Assembly: GCF_002583555.1 (NCBI RefSeq)
Contig: NZ_BEGX01000057.1
Coordinates: 154,915 to 204,376, forward strand
Length of the DNA: 49,462 bases
Direction of reading: 5' to 3'
Source: Pseudonocardia sp. N23
GTDB lineage: Bacteria > Actinomycetota > Actinomycetes > Mycobacteriales > Pseudonocardiaceae
Shown here: one piece after another, positions 35,061-45,591 of the stretch
Layout: every line of letters starts with the position of its first letter
Position numbering within the stretch: position 1 is the stretch's first letter
Program-made: the position numbers and the translations under genes
Notes under the pieces: generated by a model
Told to the model about the DNA's origin: nothing
Databases searched by the model: none
What the model saw: only the letters and a program-made list of their open reading frames with translations

Positions 35061-35975
35061 TCAGGAGCCGGAGCGCGGCAGCCGGACGAGGCCCTCCTGC
35101 GCGGTGCTCGCGACCATCGTGCCGTCGCGGGTGAAGAACCGGCCGGTCGCGAGCCCGCGCCCACCCGACGCCGCGGGCGACCAGCACTCGTAGAGCAGCC
35201 ACTCGTCGGCGCGGACCGGCGCGTGGAACCACATGGTGTGGTCGAGGCTGGCCATCTGCACCTGCGTCGCGCCCATGTCGTGGCGGGCGACGACCGAGCT
35301 CAGCAGCATCATGTCCGACGCCCAGGTCAGCACGCAGAGGTGCACCAGCGGGTCGTCGGGGAGGGTGCCGTCGGCGCGCAGCCACGCCCGGATCGGCTCC
35401 TGCGTCGCGGCCCGGTCGGCGACCCAGACGGGCTCGTCGACGAACCGTATGTCGACCGGGCGCTCGGCCCGGCCCAGCCAGTCGCCGCCGTGGCCCGCGG
35501 CGCGGCGGCTGCCGAGGTCGGGCAGCGTCTCCGGCGACGGCACGTCCAGCGGCGCGGGCACGGCGTGGACCAACCCCTCCTGCGGGACCTGGAACGACGC
35601 CGACAGCGCGAAGATCGCCTCGCCGCGCTGCACGGCCAGCACGCGGCGGGTGGTGAAGGAGCGGCCGTCGCGGACGCGCTCGGTGCGGTACTCGATCGGC
35701 GTACGCGGGTCGCCGCCGCGGATGAAGTAGGCGTGCAGCGAGTGCACCGACCGGCCCGGCGGAACCGTGCGGCCGGCCGCGACCAGCGCCTGCCCGAGCA
35801 CCTGACCGCCGTAGACGCGGTGTTCACGGCTGTCCGGGCTGGTGCCCTGGAAGCTGTCCGGGCCGGTCTCGGTGACGTCGAGCAGGGCGACGAGCTCGTC
35901 GAGGACGACCTGTCCGTGTTCGACACCGTCGGCGGCGACGTCGGGGCGGCGGGGAGCGGCGGTCACACGCCGCAT
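35061..35975 (-). CDS. tesB: Acyl-CoA thioesterase II (TesB-like)
   Basis: About 304 residues, a double hot-dog thioesterase that hydrolyses medium and long acyl-CoAs. SREHRVYGGQVLGQALVAAGRTV (first hot-dog helix), SLHAYFIRGGDPRTPIEYRTERVRDGRSFTTRRV, and SLDHTMWFHAPVRADEWLLYE (catalytic Asp region) are typical. Start given at ATG 35975; GTG 35966 is also possible. It follows pyk by less than 40 bp on the same strand. Confidence 0.92.
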   Translation of the reverse strand: MRRVTAAPRRPDVAADGVEHGQVVLDELVALLDVTETGPDSFQGTSPDSREHRVYGGQVLGQALVAAGRTVPPGRSVHSLHAYFIRGGDPRTPIEYRTERVRDGRSFTTRRVLAVQRGEAIFALSASFQVPQEGLVHAVPAPLDVPSPETLPDLGSRRAAGHGGDWLGRAERPVDIRFVDEPVWVADRAATQEPIRAWLRADGTLPDDPLVHLCVLTWASDMMLLSSVVARHDMGATQVQMASLDHTMWFHAPVRADEWLLYECWSPAASGGRGLATGRFFTRDGTMVASTAQEGLVRLPRSGS

Positions 35976-36012
35976 CCTCGCAAACCCCCGCGGCGCCCGC
36001 CCCGGGTGCGGG

Positions 36013-37431
36013 TCAGATGTCTTCCTCGCCCAGGCGGTGCACCCGGATCGAGTTGGTCGAGCCCACGGTCCCGGGCGGGGACCCGGCGACGATGACCACG
36101 AGGTCGCCCGGCTGGAACCGCTCCAGCGCCAGCATCGCGTGGTCGACCTGGCGGACCATCGCGTCGGTCGACTCCACGAACGGAACCAGGAACGTCTCGA
36201 CACCCCACGTCATCGACAGCTGGCTGCGCACGTCCGGGGTCGGGGTGAACGCCAGCAGCGGGAGCCGCGTGTGCAGCCGGGCGAGGCGGCGCACCGTGTC
36301 GCCGGACTGTGTGAACGCCACCAGCGCCCGCGCCGAGAGCCGCTCGCCGATGTCGCGCGCCGCGTAGGACAGCACGCCGCGCTTGGTGCGGGGCACGTGG
36401 TTGAGCGGCGGCACCGTGGCCGGGCCCGCCTCCACGGCCTCGATGATCTGGGCCATCGTGCGCACCGACTTGATCGGGTAGCGACCGACACCGGTCTCGC
36501 CCGACAGCATCACCGCGTCGGCGCCGTCGAGCACCGCGTTGGCGACGTCGGAGGCCTCCGCGCGGGTCGGGCGCGAGTTGGTGATCATCGACTCGAGCAT
36601 CTGCGTGGCCACGATGACCGGCTTGGCGTTCTCCCGCGCGATCTGGATCGCGCGCTTCTGCACCAGCGGGACGTTCTCCAGCGGCAGCTCGACGCCGAGG
36701 TCGCCGCGGGCGACCATGATCGCGTCGAACGCCAGGACGATGGCCTCGAGGTTGTCGACCGCCTCGGGCTTCTCCAGCTTCGCGACGACGGGCAGCCGGC
36801 CGCCGCGCTCGTCCATGATCTTGTGGACGGCGTCGATGTCGGCGGGGCTGCGCACGAACGACAGCGCCACGATGTCGACCCGCAGGTCGAGCGCGAACGC
36901 GAGGTCCCCGCAGTCCTTCTCGCTCATCGCCGGCACCGAGACGTTCATGCCGGGCAGCGAGATGCCCTTGTTGTCACTGACCGGGCCACCCTCGGTGACC
37001 TTGCAGACCACGTCGAGGCCTTCGACGGCGACGACCCGCAGGCCGACCTTCCCGTCGTCGACCAGCAGCCGGTCGCCCGCGCGCGCATCGGCGGCGAGGC
37101 CGCCGTACGTCGTCGAGACGCGGTCGTGCGTGCCCGCGACGTCCTCGACGGTGATGCGGATCTCTTCACCGGTGTGCCACTCGGTGGGGCCGGCGGCGAA
37201 GCGGCCGAGGCGGATCTTCGGACCCTGCAGGTCGGCCAGGATGCCGACCGCGCGACCCTCGGCGTCGGCGGCCTCGCGGACCATCTCGTAGACGCGCTTG
37301 TGGTCCTCGCGGCTGCCGTGGCTGAAGTTGAGCCGGGCGACGTCCATGCCTGCCTCGACGAGCTCGCGGATCCGCTCCGGCGTCGCGGTAGCGGGCCCAA
37401 TGGTACAGACGATCTTGGTTCGACGACTCAC
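36013..37431 (-). CDS. pyk: Pyruvate kinase
   Basis: A 472-residue glycolytic enzyme. TKIVCTIGPATATPERIRELVEAGMDVARLNFSHG is the classical N-terminus, MVARGDLGVELPLENVPLVQKRAI carries the Mg/ADP site and VIVATQMLESMITNSRPTRAEASDVANAVLDGADAVMLSGETGVG is the signature region. Length is usual for actinobacteria. The gene for the acyl-CoA thioesterase follows directly. Confidence 0.97.
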   Translation of the reverse strand: MSRRTKIVCTIGPATATPERIRELVEAGMDVARLNFSHGSREDHKRVYEMVREAADAEGRAVGILADLQGPKIRLGRFAAGPTEWHTGEEIRITVEDVAGTHDRVSTTYGGLAADARAGDRLLVDDGKVGLRVVAVEGLDVVCKVTEGGPVSDNKGISLPGMNVSVPAMSEKDCGDLAFALDLRVDIVALSFVRSPADIDAVHKIMDERGGRLPVVAKLEKPEAVDNLEAIVLAFDAIMVARGDLGVELPLENVPLVQKRAIQIARENAKPVIVATQMLESMITNSRPTRAEASDVANAVLDGADAVMLSGETGVGRYPIKSVRTMAQIIEAVEAGPATVPPLNHVPRTKRGVLSYAARDIGERLSARALVAFTQSGDTVRRLARLHTRLPLLAFTPTPDVRSQLSMTWGVETFLVPFVESTDAMVRQVDHAMLALERFQPGDLVVIVAGSPPGTVGSTNSIRVHRLGEEDI

Positions 37432-37561
37432 GATCCTGAGCTTATCGCGTTACTGAACCGATCAGGAACACCGCTTCGGACAGTTCGGTGTCGAGGCGGC
37501 AACGATCTCCCGGCGCGCCGGTGTCCCGCAGTCGTTCCCGCCGTTCGGCCTGGCCGGGGCG

Positions 37562-38221
37562 TCAGCGGCGCGGGCGCTCGCTGGGGCCGACGTGGTCGGC
37601 GAGCCACTCCGCGAGCGGCCGCGCGGCACGCCACACCTGCGCGACGCGGTCGAGGCAGTCGCGCTCGTGCAGCACGTCGTCGGGCGGCCAGCGCCGGGAC
37701 AGGTGCAGCGACTTGTGGCGCAGCAGGTCGATGCGCGGATGGTCGGGTGCGAACCCGCGGGGTGCACGGGTCAGCGTCTCCCCGCCCACCTCCAGGCCCT
37801 TCTTCTCCCCGCCGGCCAGCCGGGCCTGCAGGTCGGCGCCACGGGGTTCGTCGTCGACGGCGGTCCGGAAGCGGGCGACCTGGTCGGACTCCATCCGGTA
37901 GTAGCCGACCGCGACCATCAGTCCCTCGGAGGAGACCTGCACGTAGTACGGCGGGGCGAACCCACCGCAGTGCGTTTTGTAGGGCGTCTTGTCCTTCGAG
38001 AAGCGCACGTCGCGGTAGGGGCGGAACACCTTGCCGCCTCCGAACTCCGGCTCCAGGTCGGCCAGCAGGGCGAGCATCGGCGCGCGGACGTCCTCGTCGT
38101 AGACGCCACGCTGGTCGGTCCAGTACGCCTTGCTGTTGTCGGCGCCCAGACCGTCGTAGAACTCGACGGCGCCGTCCCCGAAGCCGGTGAACCCGCCTGC
38201 CGGGCCGCTCGCGGCCGCCAC
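37562..38221 (-). CDS. DUF2461 (TIGR02453) family protein
   Basis: A 219-residue protein. FYDGLGADNSKAYWTDQRGVYDEDVRAPM and KVFRPYRDVRFSKDKTPYKTHCGG, then YYVQVSSEGLMVAVGYYRME, fit DUF2461 closely. The family is widespread and has no known function. The gene starts 4 bp after the lgt stop, suggesting co-transcription with lgt. Confidence 0.88.
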   Translation of the reverse strand: MAAASGPAGGFTGFGDGAVEFYDGLGADNSKAYWTDQRGVYDEDVRAPMLALLADLEPEFGGGKVFRPYRDVRFSKDKTPYKTHCGGFAPPYYVQVSSEGLMVAVGYYRMESDQVARFRTAVDDEPRGADLQARLAGGEKKGLEVGGETLTRAPRGFAPDHPRIDLLRHKSLHLSRRWPPDDVLHERDCLDRVAQVWRAARPLAEWLADHVGPSERPRR

Positions 38222-38225
38222 CCGC

Positions 38226-39275
38226 TCAGGCCCCCGCGTCCCGGGAGCGGACCTTCCCGGCGTCCTCGCCGGTGGCCCGGTCGGTCCCGGTCGCCCGGTC
38301 GGGCTCGGGGTCCCTGTCGGGCTCGGGGTCCCTGTCGGGCTCGGGGTCCCTGTCGGGCTCGGGCGCCGCGCCGTCCGGTCCGGAGTCCTCCGGGTCGGGC
38401 GCCGCGGGGCCGGTGAGCGTCTCGCGTGGCCCCCGGACGATCGCGACGTAGGCGACCGCGGCGACGAACACCACCGCCGACACGACGACGTTGATGCGGA
38501 TGCCCCCGAACACCGTCGTCGCCGGGTCGGTGCGCATGAGCTCGATGAAGAAGCGCCCCAATGTGTATCCGGCGACGTAGAGCCCGAACACCCGGCCGTG
38601 GCCCAGCCGGAACCGGCGGTCCGCCCAGACGATCACCCCGGCGACGAGGAGGTTCCAGATCAGCTCGTAGAGGAACGTGGGTTGGACGATCGCGACGGGC
38701 GTCGGGTCGAGGGCGACACCACCGAGCGGGTCGGACAGGCCGGTCGCCGGGTCGACGCGGTTGTAGATCTCCAAGCCCCACGGCGCGTCCGTCGGGCCGC
38801 CGTAGAGCTCCTGGTTGAAGTAGTTGCCGAGCCTGCCGATGGCCTGGGCGACCACGATCCCGGGCGCGACCGCGTCGGCGAAGAACGGCAGCGGCACCCC
38901 ACGGCGGCGGCAGCCGATCCAGGCACCGATCGCGCCGAGAGCGATGGCGCCCCAGATGCCGAGCCCGCCCTGCCAGATCTTGAGCGCGTCGATCGGGTTG
39001 CCGCCGGGGCCGAAGTAGGTCCGCCAGTCGGTCGCGACGTGGTAGAGCCGGCCGCCGACGAGCCCGAACGGCACCGCGAACACCGCGACGTCGACGACCG
39101 TGCCCGCCCGGCCGCCGCGGGCGACGAAGCGCCGCTCGCCCCACCAGACCGCGACGACGATGCCCGCGATGATGCACAGCGCGTACGCCCGGATCGGGAG
39201 CGGGCCGAGATGCCACACGCCACGGTCGGGGCTCGGGATGAACGCCGGCATCAGGGCCGCCAGGGTGGTGCTCAC
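38226..39275 (-). CDS. lgt: Prolipoprotein diacylglyceryl transferase
   Basis: A 349-residue integral membrane enzyme that transfers diacylglycerol to the lipobox Cys of prolipoproteins. GGRLYHVATDW, IGRLGNYFNQELYGGPTDAPWG (signature) and TFLYELIWNLLVAGVIVW are conserved, and about seven helices are present. The C-terminus carries an unusual repetitive acidic tail of about 45 residues (PEPDRD repeated four times) encoded by an 18-bp DNA repeat. Charged C-terminal tails occur in other actinobacterial Lgt, but exact repeats are notable. Confidence 0.95.
   Translation of the reverse strand: MSTTLAALMPAFIPSPDRGVWHLGPLPIRAYALCIIAGIVVAVWWGERRFVARGGRAGTVVDVAVFAVPFGLVGGRLYHVATDWRTYFGPGGNPIDALKIWQGGLGIWGAIALGAIGAWIGCRRRGVPLPFFADAVAPGIVVAQAIGRLGNYFNQELYGGPTDAPWGLEIYNRVDPATGLSDPLGGVALDPTPVAIVQPTFLYELIWNLLVAGVIVWADRRFRLGHGRVFGLYVAGYTLGRFFIELMRTDPATTVFGGIRINVVVSAVVFVAAVAYVAIVRGPRETLTGPAAPDPEDSGPDGAAPEPDRDPEPDRDPEPDRDPEPDRATGTDRATGEDAGKVRSRDAGA
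38301..38363. repeat. 18-bp tandem repeat in the 3' part of lgt
   Basis: GGGCTCGGGGTCCCTGTC is present three times exactly, then partly. On the coding strand it gives DRDPEP repeats at the Lgt C-terminus. Copy number may vary among strains; the frame is kept because the unit is 18 bp. Confidence 0.9.
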
Positions 39276-39358
39276 GCCGCCACGTTATCGCTCACCCGTC
39301 ACGCCTGGTCGGGCGTCCCTCACCCACCCGGCTCCCGGCCCGTCGCCACCCGGACACC

Positions 39359-39558
39359 CGTGAGGTTGCGCGCGAAAAGGCGGCCGCGACCTCACGGCCG
39401 TGATCGCCCGCCGAGCACCAGTGAGGGTGCGCGCAGAGGGCCGTCCGCAACCTCACGGTCCGCCGGACGCCGCCGGACAGCAGTGACGTTGCGCGCGGTC
39501 CGTCCGGGCGCAACACCGTGTCGTCGAGGCAGCCGTCGCGCACCGTGAGCTTGCGCGC
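39359..39558. repeat. Tandem hairpin repeats, period 61-62 bp, between lgt and trpA
   Basis: Four copies of GTGAGGTTGCGCGC or near variants start at 39360, 39421, 39483 and 39545. The first two copies pair with a downstream complement (CGCGACCTCACG; GCAACCTCAC) to form hairpins; the third pairs weakly. The stretch fills the 289-bp gap between the lgt start and the trpA stop. It might end the trp transcript or be a non-coding mobile palindrome family. Confidence 0.7.
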
Positions 39559-39564
39559 GGGCGG

Positions 39565-40374
39565 TCAGGCGGGGGTGCGGGCCCCCGCGGCGCGGACGCC
39601 GCCGGCCAGGTCGGCCGCGAGGTCACGGACGCCGTCGGGACCACGGTCGGTCGCCGCGGTCACGAACGCCGAGCCGACGATCACGGCGTCGGCGAACGAG
39701 GCCACCTGCTCGGCCTGCGCGGCGGACCGCACACCCAGCCCGACCCCGATCGGCAGGCTCGTGTGCGGCCGGGTGCGGGCCACGATCTCGGGGGCGACGT
39801 CGGCGACGCTGTCGCGGGCACCGGTGACGCCCATGATCGACGTCGCGTAGACGAAGCCGGTGCACGCGGCGACGGTCGAGGCGATGCGCTCCTCGGTCGA
39901 CGACGGTGCCACCAGGAAGATCCGGTCGAGGCCGTGCTCTGTCGACGCGGCGAGCCACTCGTCGGCCTCGTCGGGGATCAGGTCGGGCGTGATGACGCCC
40001 AGCCCGCCCGCCGACGCGAGGTCGCGCGCGAACGCGTCGACGCCGTAGCGCAGTACCGGGTTGAAGTACGTCATCACCACGGCCGATCCGCCGGCGGCGG
40101 ACACCCGCTCGACGACGGAGAACAGGTCGCGCAGCCGCACCCCGTTGCGCAGGGCCGTCTCGGCGGCGGCCTGGATGGTGGGGCCGTCCATGACCGGGTC
40201 GGAGTAGGGCACACCGACCTCGATGAGGTCGCAGCCGCCGTCGACCATCGCGTTGATCAGGTCGACCGAGCCGTCGACCGTCGGGAACCCGGCGGGCAGG
40301 TACCCGACGAGGGCGCCGCGGCCGTCGGCCCTGCAGCGGGCGAAGACGTCCGAGGTTCCACCGGTGGCGCTCAT
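39565..40374 (-). CDS. trpA: Tryptophan synthase alpha subunit
   Basis: A 269-residue TIM barrel that cleaves indole-3-glycerol phosphate to indole. [45 protein letters not shown] carries both catalytic acids (Glu in [10 protein letters not shown], Asp in SDP). [14 protein letters not shown] and [17 protein letters not shown] are the phosphate loops. Its ATG overlaps the trpB stop (ATGA), matching the obligate alpha-beta complex. It ends the trp gene group. Confidence 0.97.
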   Translation of the reverse strand: MSATGGTSDVFARCRADGRGALVGYLPAGFPTVDGSVDLINAMVDGGCDLIEVGVPYSDPVMDGPTIQAAAETALRNGVRLRDLFSVVERVSAAGGSAVVMTYFNPVLRYGVDAFARDLASAGGLGVITPDLIPDEADEWLAASTEHGLDRIFLVAPSSTEERIASTVAACTGFVYATSIMGVTGARDSVADVAPEIVARTRPHTSLPIGVGLGVRSAAQAEQVASFADAVIVGSAFVTAATDRGPDGVRDLAADLAGGVRAAGARTPA

Positions 40375-41669
40375 GCCTGGCCTCCCTCGGCGACGGCGGT
40401 GCCGTCGGCGACGGCGGTGCTCTCCTCGGCCTCGACCATGCCGAACCACTTCGCGGCCGTGTCGACGTCCTTGTCGCCGCGGCCGGAGAGGTTCACCAGG
40501 ATCGTGGCGTCGGGGCCGAGCTCGCGGCCCAGGCGGACCGCGCCGGCGATGGCGTGGGCCGACTCGATGGCGGGGATGATGCCCTCGGTGCGCGACAGCA
40601 GCGCGAACGCCTCCATCGCCTCGGCATCGGTGACCGGCTGGTACTCGGCGCGGCCGATGTCCTTGAGCAGCGCGTGCTCGGGACCGACGCCCGGGTAGTC
40701 GAGCCCCGCGGAGATCGAGTACGACTCCGAGGTCTGCCCGTCCTCGTCCTGCAGCAGGTAGGACATCGCGCCGTGCAGCGCACCGGGCGAGCCCTCGGCC
40801 AGGGTGGCGCCGTGGCGGCCGGTCTCGACGCCGTCGCCGCCGGGCTCGAAGCCGATGAGCCGGACCGCCGGGTCGTCGATGAAGGCGTGGAAGATGCCGA
40901 TCGCGTTGGAGCCGCCGCCGACGCACGCGACGACCGCGTCGGGCAGCGCGCCGGTGCGCTCGAGGACCTGCTCGCGCGCCTCCAGCCCGATGATGCGATG
41001 GAAGTCGCGGACCATCACCGGGAACGGGTGCGGTCCGGCGACGGTGCCGAGCAGGTAGTGCGTGGAGTCGACGTTGGTGACCCAGTCGCGCAGTGCCTCG
41101 TTGATGGCGTCCTTGAGCGTCCGGGACCCTGTCTTCACGGGGACGACGGTGGCGCCGAGCAGCCGCATGCGGGCGACGTTGAGGGCCTGGCGGGCGGTGT
41201 CGACCTCGCCCATGTAGACGATGCACTCGAGGTCGAGCAGTGCGCACGCCGTGGCGGTGGCGACGCCGTGCTGGCCCGCCCCGGTCTCGGCGATGACCCG
41301 CTTCTTGCCCATCCGCTTGGTGAGCAGCGCCTGACCCAGCACGTTGTTGATCTTGTGCGAGCCGGTGTGGTTCAGGTCCTCGCGCTTGAGCAGGATGCGC
41401 GCGCCGCCGGCGTGCGCGCCGAGCTTCGGCGCGTCGGTCAGCGGCGACGGGCGGCCCGTGTAGTCGCGGTGCAGCCGGTCGAGCTCGTTCAGGAACTCGT
41501 CGTCGTGGCGAGCCTTCTCGTAGGCCGCGGTCAGCTCGTCGAGCGCCGCGACGAGGGCCTCCGGGACGAACCGGCCGCCGTAACGGCCGAAGTGGCCGCG
41601 CTCGTCGGGCTCGTGCCCGGACCTGTTCGCGACACCGTCGCTGGGCTTCGCACCCGTGGTGGCTGCCAC
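40371..41669 (-). CDS. trpB: Tryptophan synthase beta subunit
   Basis: About 432 residues, PLP enzyme joining indole and serine. [20 protein letters not shown] is the N-terminus, the PLP Lys lies in [11 protein letters not shown], and [18 protein letters not shown] and [15 protein letters not shown] bind the cofactor. GTG 41669 ([11 protein letters not shown]) is given as start, with GAGGGAG close before it; upstream in-frame extension lacks family similarity. It overlaps trpA by 4 nt and follows trpC by about 50 bp. Confidence 0.96.
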   Translation of the reverse strand: MAATTGAKPSDGVANRSGHEPDERGHFGRYGGRFVPEALVAALDELTAAYEKARHDDEFLNELDRLHRDYTGRPSPLTDAPKLGAHAGGARILLKREDLNHTGSHKINNVLGQALLTKRMGKKRVIAETGAGQHGVATATACALLDLECIVYMGEVDTARQALNVARMRLLGATVVPVKTGSRTLKDAINEALRDWVTNVDSTHYLLGTVAGPHPFPVMVRDFHRIIGLEAREQVLERTGALPDAVVACVGGGSNAIGIFHAFIDDPAVRLIGFEPGGDGVETGRHGATLAEGSPGALHGAMSYLLQDEDGQTSESYSISAGLDYPGVGPEHALLKDIGRAEYQPVTDAEAMEAFALLSRTEGIIPAIESAHAIAGAVRLGRELGPDATILVNLSGRGDKDVDTAAKWFGMVEAEESTAVADGTAVAEGGQA

Positions 41670-41718
41670 CGCACTCCCTCGAACTCGCTGCACTGCCTGC
41701 GCGGACCGGACGACCGGC

Positions 41719-42558
41719 TCAGCGCACCATCCGTGAACACGACGGGTGGAACCCCGCCGCGACGAGACCGCGGACCGCGCCCTCGGGGTCGCCGCTCGTG
41801 ACCAGGCCCTCGCCGACGAGCACCGCGTCGGCACCCCAGCCGGCGTAGGTGAGCAGGTCGCCCGGGCCGCGCACGCCCGACTCGGCGACACGCAGAACGT
41901 TGTTCGGCAGTCCGGGAGCGATGCGGCCGAACACCGTGCGGTCGACGTCGAGGGTGTGCAGGTTGCGCGCGTTGACCCCGATGAGCCGGGCGCCGACCTC
42001 CAGTGCCCGGTCGGCCTCCTCCTCGGTGTGCACCTCGACGAGCGCCGTCATCCCGAGGGACTCGATGCGGTCGAGCAGCGAGGCGAGGACGTTCTGCTCC
42101 AGCGCGGCGACGATCAGCAGCACCAGGTCGGCGCCGTGGGCGCGGGCCTCGTGCACCTGATACGGGCTGACGACGAAGTCCTTGCGCAGGACCGGGATGT
42201 CGACGGCCGCGCGGACCGCGTCGAGGTCGGCCAGCGAACCGCCGAAACGGCGCTGCTCGGTGAGCACGCTGATCACCCGTGCGCCGCCGGTCTCGTAGCG
42301 CCGGGCCAGGTCGGCCGGGTCGCCGATCGTCGCGAGAGCCCCCTTGGAGGGGCTGCTCCGCTTCACCTCGGCGATGACGCCGACGCCCGGCGCGTTCATC
42401 GCGGCCATCACGTCGCGCGCCGGGGGTGCCTCCGCGGACAGCCGCTTGATCTCGGCGAAGTCGACGGCGGCCTCACGGACGGCAAGATCCTCGCGAACAC
42501 CCTCGACGATCGACTCGAGGACGGTGGGACCGGAGGTCTGCTTCGTGCGCTCGCCCAT
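41719..42558 (-). CDS. trpC: Indole-3-glycerol phosphate synthase
   Basis: A 279-residue TIM-barrel enzyme. [18 protein letters not shown] has the catalytic Lys/Glu pair, [18 protein letters not shown] the substrate loop, [31 protein letters not shown] and [13 protein letters not shown] follow. Start ATG 42558 (MGERTKQ). It lies between the Trp membrane protein and trpB; no trpF or trpD is present in the window, so those steps are encoded elsewhere. Confidence 0.96.
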   Translation of the reverse strand: MGERTKQTSGPTVLESIVEGVREDLAVREAAVDFAEIKRLSAEAPPARDVMAAMNAPGVGVIAEVKRSSPSKGALATIGDPADLARRYETGGARVISVLTEQRRFGGSLADLDAVRAAVDIPVLRKDFVVSPYQVHEARAHGADLVLLIVAALEQNVLASLLDRIESLGMTALVEVHTEEEADRALEVGARLIGVNARNLHTLDVDRTVFGRIAPGLPNNVLRVAESGVRGPGDLLTYAGWGADAVLVGEGLVTSGDPEGAVRGLVAAGFHPSCSRMVR

Positions 42559-42607
42559 GGGGCGGTGTCCCCTTCCGGGTTCGGGCCTTCCAGGCGTTGG
42601 AAACATG

Positions 42608-43264
42608 CTAGACAGCGCCCTCACCGCCCCCGCGACCAGGCCTGTCGTCGGTCGCGTCGGGAGCCGGGCCGAGCGTCGGGTCGCGGCCTGCGTCGAGGTC
42701 CTCCCAGGCCGCCCGGTCGGGGTCGGCGGGAGCCGGGCGCCGTTGCGCGGACGGTGCGTCGTAGCGGGCGCCCAGACGCGGCATCCCCTTCTCCCGCAAC
42801 GCCAGCAGTGCGCCGGCAGCACCGACGAGCACCGCGCCGACGAGCGTGATCACGGGCGCCGCGGTGCCCGAGACGTCCCCGGCGGCGCCAGGGGCGACGG
42901 TGAGTCCGGCCAGCTGCGCGAGCCGGGCCGCCGTCGGCGGGGACACACACGTGGCGACGACCGCCCACACCGTCACGACGGCGACCAGCGCGAGCAGCCC
43001 GCCCAGGACGCGGCGCGCGACCCCCGACACCGCGACCGCCGCCGCGATGCCCGCGGCGGCGAGCAACGCCAGTGCCGTCGGCACCGGCTGGACCTGGATG
43101 CCCGACGCGGCCGCCTCGACGTCGCCGCGCACCGTCGGCACGGTGGCGGAGAACCAGGTGGGGCGGGCGCCACCCCACGTCGCGAGGGCGCCGACGGCCA
43201 GCGCGGCGCACACGAGGAGCAGTCGTCGCCGTCCCGTCCGCGCGGGTGCCGCCGCTGTCGTCAC
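42608..43264 (-). CDS. Trp-operon-associated membrane protein (TIGR02234)
   Basis: A 218-residue membrane protein of the Trp_oprn_chp family found between trpE and trpC in actinobacteria. There are about four hydrophobic helices (residues about 10-30, 50-72, 78-100, 128-150), with WFSATVP after the first. The C-terminus is a hydrophilic tail. Start GTG 43264 overlaps the trpE stop (GTGA). Function unknown; an uptake or regulatory role for tryptophan is only suggested by context. Confidence 0.88.
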   Translation of the reverse strand: MTTAAAPARTGRRRLLLVCAALAVGALATWGGARPTWFSATVPTVRGDVEAAASGIQVQPVPTALALLAAAGIAAAVAVSGVARRVLGGLLALVAVVTVWAVVATCVSPPTAARLAQLAGLTVAPGAAGDVSGTAAPVITLVGAVLVGAAGALLALREKGMPRLGARYDAPSAQRRPAPADPDRAAWEDLDAGRDPTLGPAPDATDDRPGRGGGEGAV

Positions 43265-44838
43265 GACGACCGCGTCTCCTGGCCCGCCACCGGCCGGGGC
43301 GGGCCCAGGGTGGCGGCGGTGGCCACCGCCGACAGCACGGCGCGCGCCTTGTTCAGGCACTCGGTGTCCTCCGCGACCGGGTCGGAGTCGGCGACGATCC
43401 CGCCGCCGGCCTGCACGTACGCGACGCCGTCACGGACCAGCGCGGTGCGGATCGCGATCGCGGTGTCGGCGTCGCCCGCGAAGTCGAGGTAGCCGACGAT
43501 GCCGCCGTAGAGGCCGCGCCGCGTGGGCTCCAGCTGCTCGATGATCTGCATGGCCCGCACCTTCGGGGCGCCCGAGAGCGTGCCCGCAGGGAAGCACGCC
43601 ACGACGGCGTCGAAGGCGTTGCGGTCGCGACGCAGGGTGCCCGTCACCGTCGACACCAGGTGCATGACGTGGCTGTAGCGCTCCACGGAGAAGAAGTTGT
43701 GCACCTTGACGCTGCCGGCCTCGCAGACCCGGCCCAGGTCGTTGCGGCCCAGGTCGACGAGCATGACGTGCTCGGCGCGTTCCTTCTCGTCGGACCGCAG
43801 GTCCTTCTCGAGCAGCGCGTCCTCCTCCTCGGTGGCGCCGCGCCACCGGGTGCCCGCGATGGGGTGCGTGGTGGCCTTGCCGTCGCGGACCGTCACCAGC
43901 GCCTCGGGGCTGGACCCGACGATCGCGAAGGGCGAGCCGCCCGCGGCGTCCTCCAGGTGCAGCAGGTACATGTACGGGCTGGGGTTCGTGGCCCGCAGCA
44001 CCCGGTACACGTCGAGCGGGTCGGACGCGCAGTCCATCTCGAACCGCTGCGAGACGACGATCTGGAACGCCTCCCCCGCCCGGATCTGCTCCTTGGCGAC
44101 CTCGACGGCCGCGCAGTGGTCCTCGTGGCTGCGCCGGCGCAGGAACGTCGGCTCAGCCGGCGCGTACACCCCGACCGTCGACGGTGCGGGCACGGCGAGC
44201 TCGGCGGTCATCCGGTCCAGGCGGGCGACGGCGTCGTCGTAGGCCGCGTCGACCCGCTCGTCGGAGCCGTCCCAGTTGATCGCGTTGGCGATCAGCGTGA
44301 TCGTGCCTTCGTGGTGGTCGACGGCCGCGAGGTCGGTGGCCAGCAGCATGACCAGCTCGGGCAGGGCCAGGTCGTCGACGGTCGTCGGGTCGTCGCCGAT
44401 GCGCTCCATGCGGCGCACCACGTCGTAGCCCATGTACCCGACCATCCCGCCGGTGAGCGGGGGCAGGCCGGGCAGCGGCTCGCTGTGCAGCTCCTCGACG
44501 ACGGTGCGCACCGCGGCCAGCGGGTCGCCCTCGGTGGGCAGGCCTGCGGGGACCTCACCGGTCCAGTGCAGCCGGCCGTCGACCGCGGTGAGGGCCGCGG
44601 CGCTGCGGGCACCGACGAACGACCATCGCGACCACGACCGGCCGTTCTCCGCCGACTCCAGCAGGAACGTGCCGGAGCGGGACCCGGCGAGCTTGCGGTA
44701 CACCCCGACGGGCGTCTCGTCGTCGGCGAGGAGCCTGCGGGCCACCGGGATGACCCGGTGCCCGGCCGCGAGCGCGCGGAACTCCTCGCGGGTCGGGGTG
44801 ACCGCGCCCAGTGACGGTGCGGCGGTGGCGGTCGACAT
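43261..44838 (-). CDS. trpE: Anthranilate synthase component I
   Basis: A 525-residue chorismate-using enzyme making anthranilate with the TrpG glutaminase (not in the window). The N-terminal feedback motif LLES followed ten residues later by Ser ([17 protein letters not shown]) indicates inhibition by tryptophan. The catalytic domain shows [52 protein letters not shown] and [15 protein letters not shown]. Start ATG 44838. The 128-bp upstream gap contains no run of Trp codons, so classical leader-peptide attenuation is not apparent. Confidence 0.97.
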   Translation of the reverse strand: MSTATAAPSLGAVTPTREEFRALAAGHRVIPVARRLLADDETPVGVYRKLAGSRSGTFLLESAENGRSWSRWSFVGARSAAALTAVDGRLHWTGEVPAGLPTEGDPLAAVRTVVEELHSEPLPGLPPLTGGMVGYMGYDVVRRMERIGDDPTTVDDLALPELVMLLATDLAAVDHHEGTITLIANAINWDGSDERVDAAYDDAVARLDRMTAELAVPAPSTVGVYAPAEPTFLRRRSHEDHCAAVEVAKEQIRAGEAFQIVVSQRFEMDCASDPLDVYRVLRATNPSPYMYLLHLEDAAGGSPFAIVGSSPEALVTVRDGKATTHPIAGTRWRGATEEEDALLEKDLRSDEKERAEHVMLVDLGRNDLGRVCEAGSVKVHNFFSVERYSHVMHLVSTVTGTLRRDRNAFDAVVACFPAGTLSGAPKVRAMQIIEQLEPTRRGLYGGIVGYLDFAGDADTAIAIRTALVRDGVAYVQAGGGIVADSDPVAEDTECLNKARAVLSAVATAATLGPPRPVAGQETRSS

Positions 44839-44966
44839 CGGGCCATTCTCGCAGGCTCCCCGGAGTCCACCGAGAGCCCCGCGACGAGGGTCCCGGAGCG
44901 CTGTGAGCCACACCCGGATCGGCGGACGGCCCCCGCCCGCAACCGCACGTCGGGGAGGATGGGGCC

Positions 44967-45587
44967 GTGGCCGACGCGACCGCAGGACCGCCCGCCCGCC
45001 GCAGGGGGCGCCGCCGGGCGGGTGAGGACACTCGCGCGCCGCTGCTGGCCGCCGCCCGCGAGGAGTTCGCCGAGCGCGGTTTCGAGGGTGCGACGGTGCG
45101 GCGCATCGCCGAACGCGCAGGCGTCGACGCAGCGATGGTCAACCACTGGTTCGGCGGCAAGGAACAGCTGTTCGTCGCGGCGCTGGACTTCCCGGTCGAC
45201 ATCACGACGATCCTCGACCGGGTGCGGCCCGGCGATGTCGACGAGCTCGGCGGGCGGATCGTGCGCACCTTCCTGACCGTGTGGGACGCCACCGGCGGGG
45301 CACCGCTGGGGACGTTGATCCGCAGCGTCGCGTCCCACGAGAGCGCGGCGCGGATGATGCGCGACTTCGTCGGCAAGGCGCTGGCCGACCGCATCGTGCG
45401 CCCGACCGCGCCCGACCGTGTCGAGCTGCGGGCCGCGCTGTGCGGCACCCAGATCATCGGGCTCGGCATGATCCGCTACGTGCTGCGGCTGGAACCGATC
45501 GCGTCCGCGGGCCACGACGAGATCGTCACCGCGATCGCCCCGACCCTGCAGCGCTACCTCACCGGGCCGCTCTCCCCGCCGGGGTGA
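44967..45587 (+). CDS. TetR family transcriptional regulator
   Basis: A 206-residue regulator beginning GTG 44967. The N-terminal helix-turn-helix reads [50 protein letters not shown], the standard TetR form. The ligand domain is of the AefR/TetR_C type ([17 protein letters not shown]). It lies divergently from trpE and just upstream of a convergent response regulator; its targets and ligand are unknown. Confidence 0.93.
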   Translation: MADATAGPPARRRGRRRAGEDTRAPLLAAAREEFAERGFEGATVRRIAERAGVDAAMVNHWFGGKEQLFVAALDFPVDITTILDRVRPGDVDELGGRIVRTFLTVWDATGGAPLGTLIRSVASHESAARMMRDFVGKALADRIVRPTAPDRVELRAALCGTQIIGLGMIRYVLRLEPIASAGHDEIVTAIAPTLQRYLTGPLSPPG

Positions 45588-45591
45588 CCGG

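Noticed and set aside
44839..44966. Leader peptide upstream of trpE
   Set aside because: The 128-bp gap contains no short ORF with clustered Trp codons.
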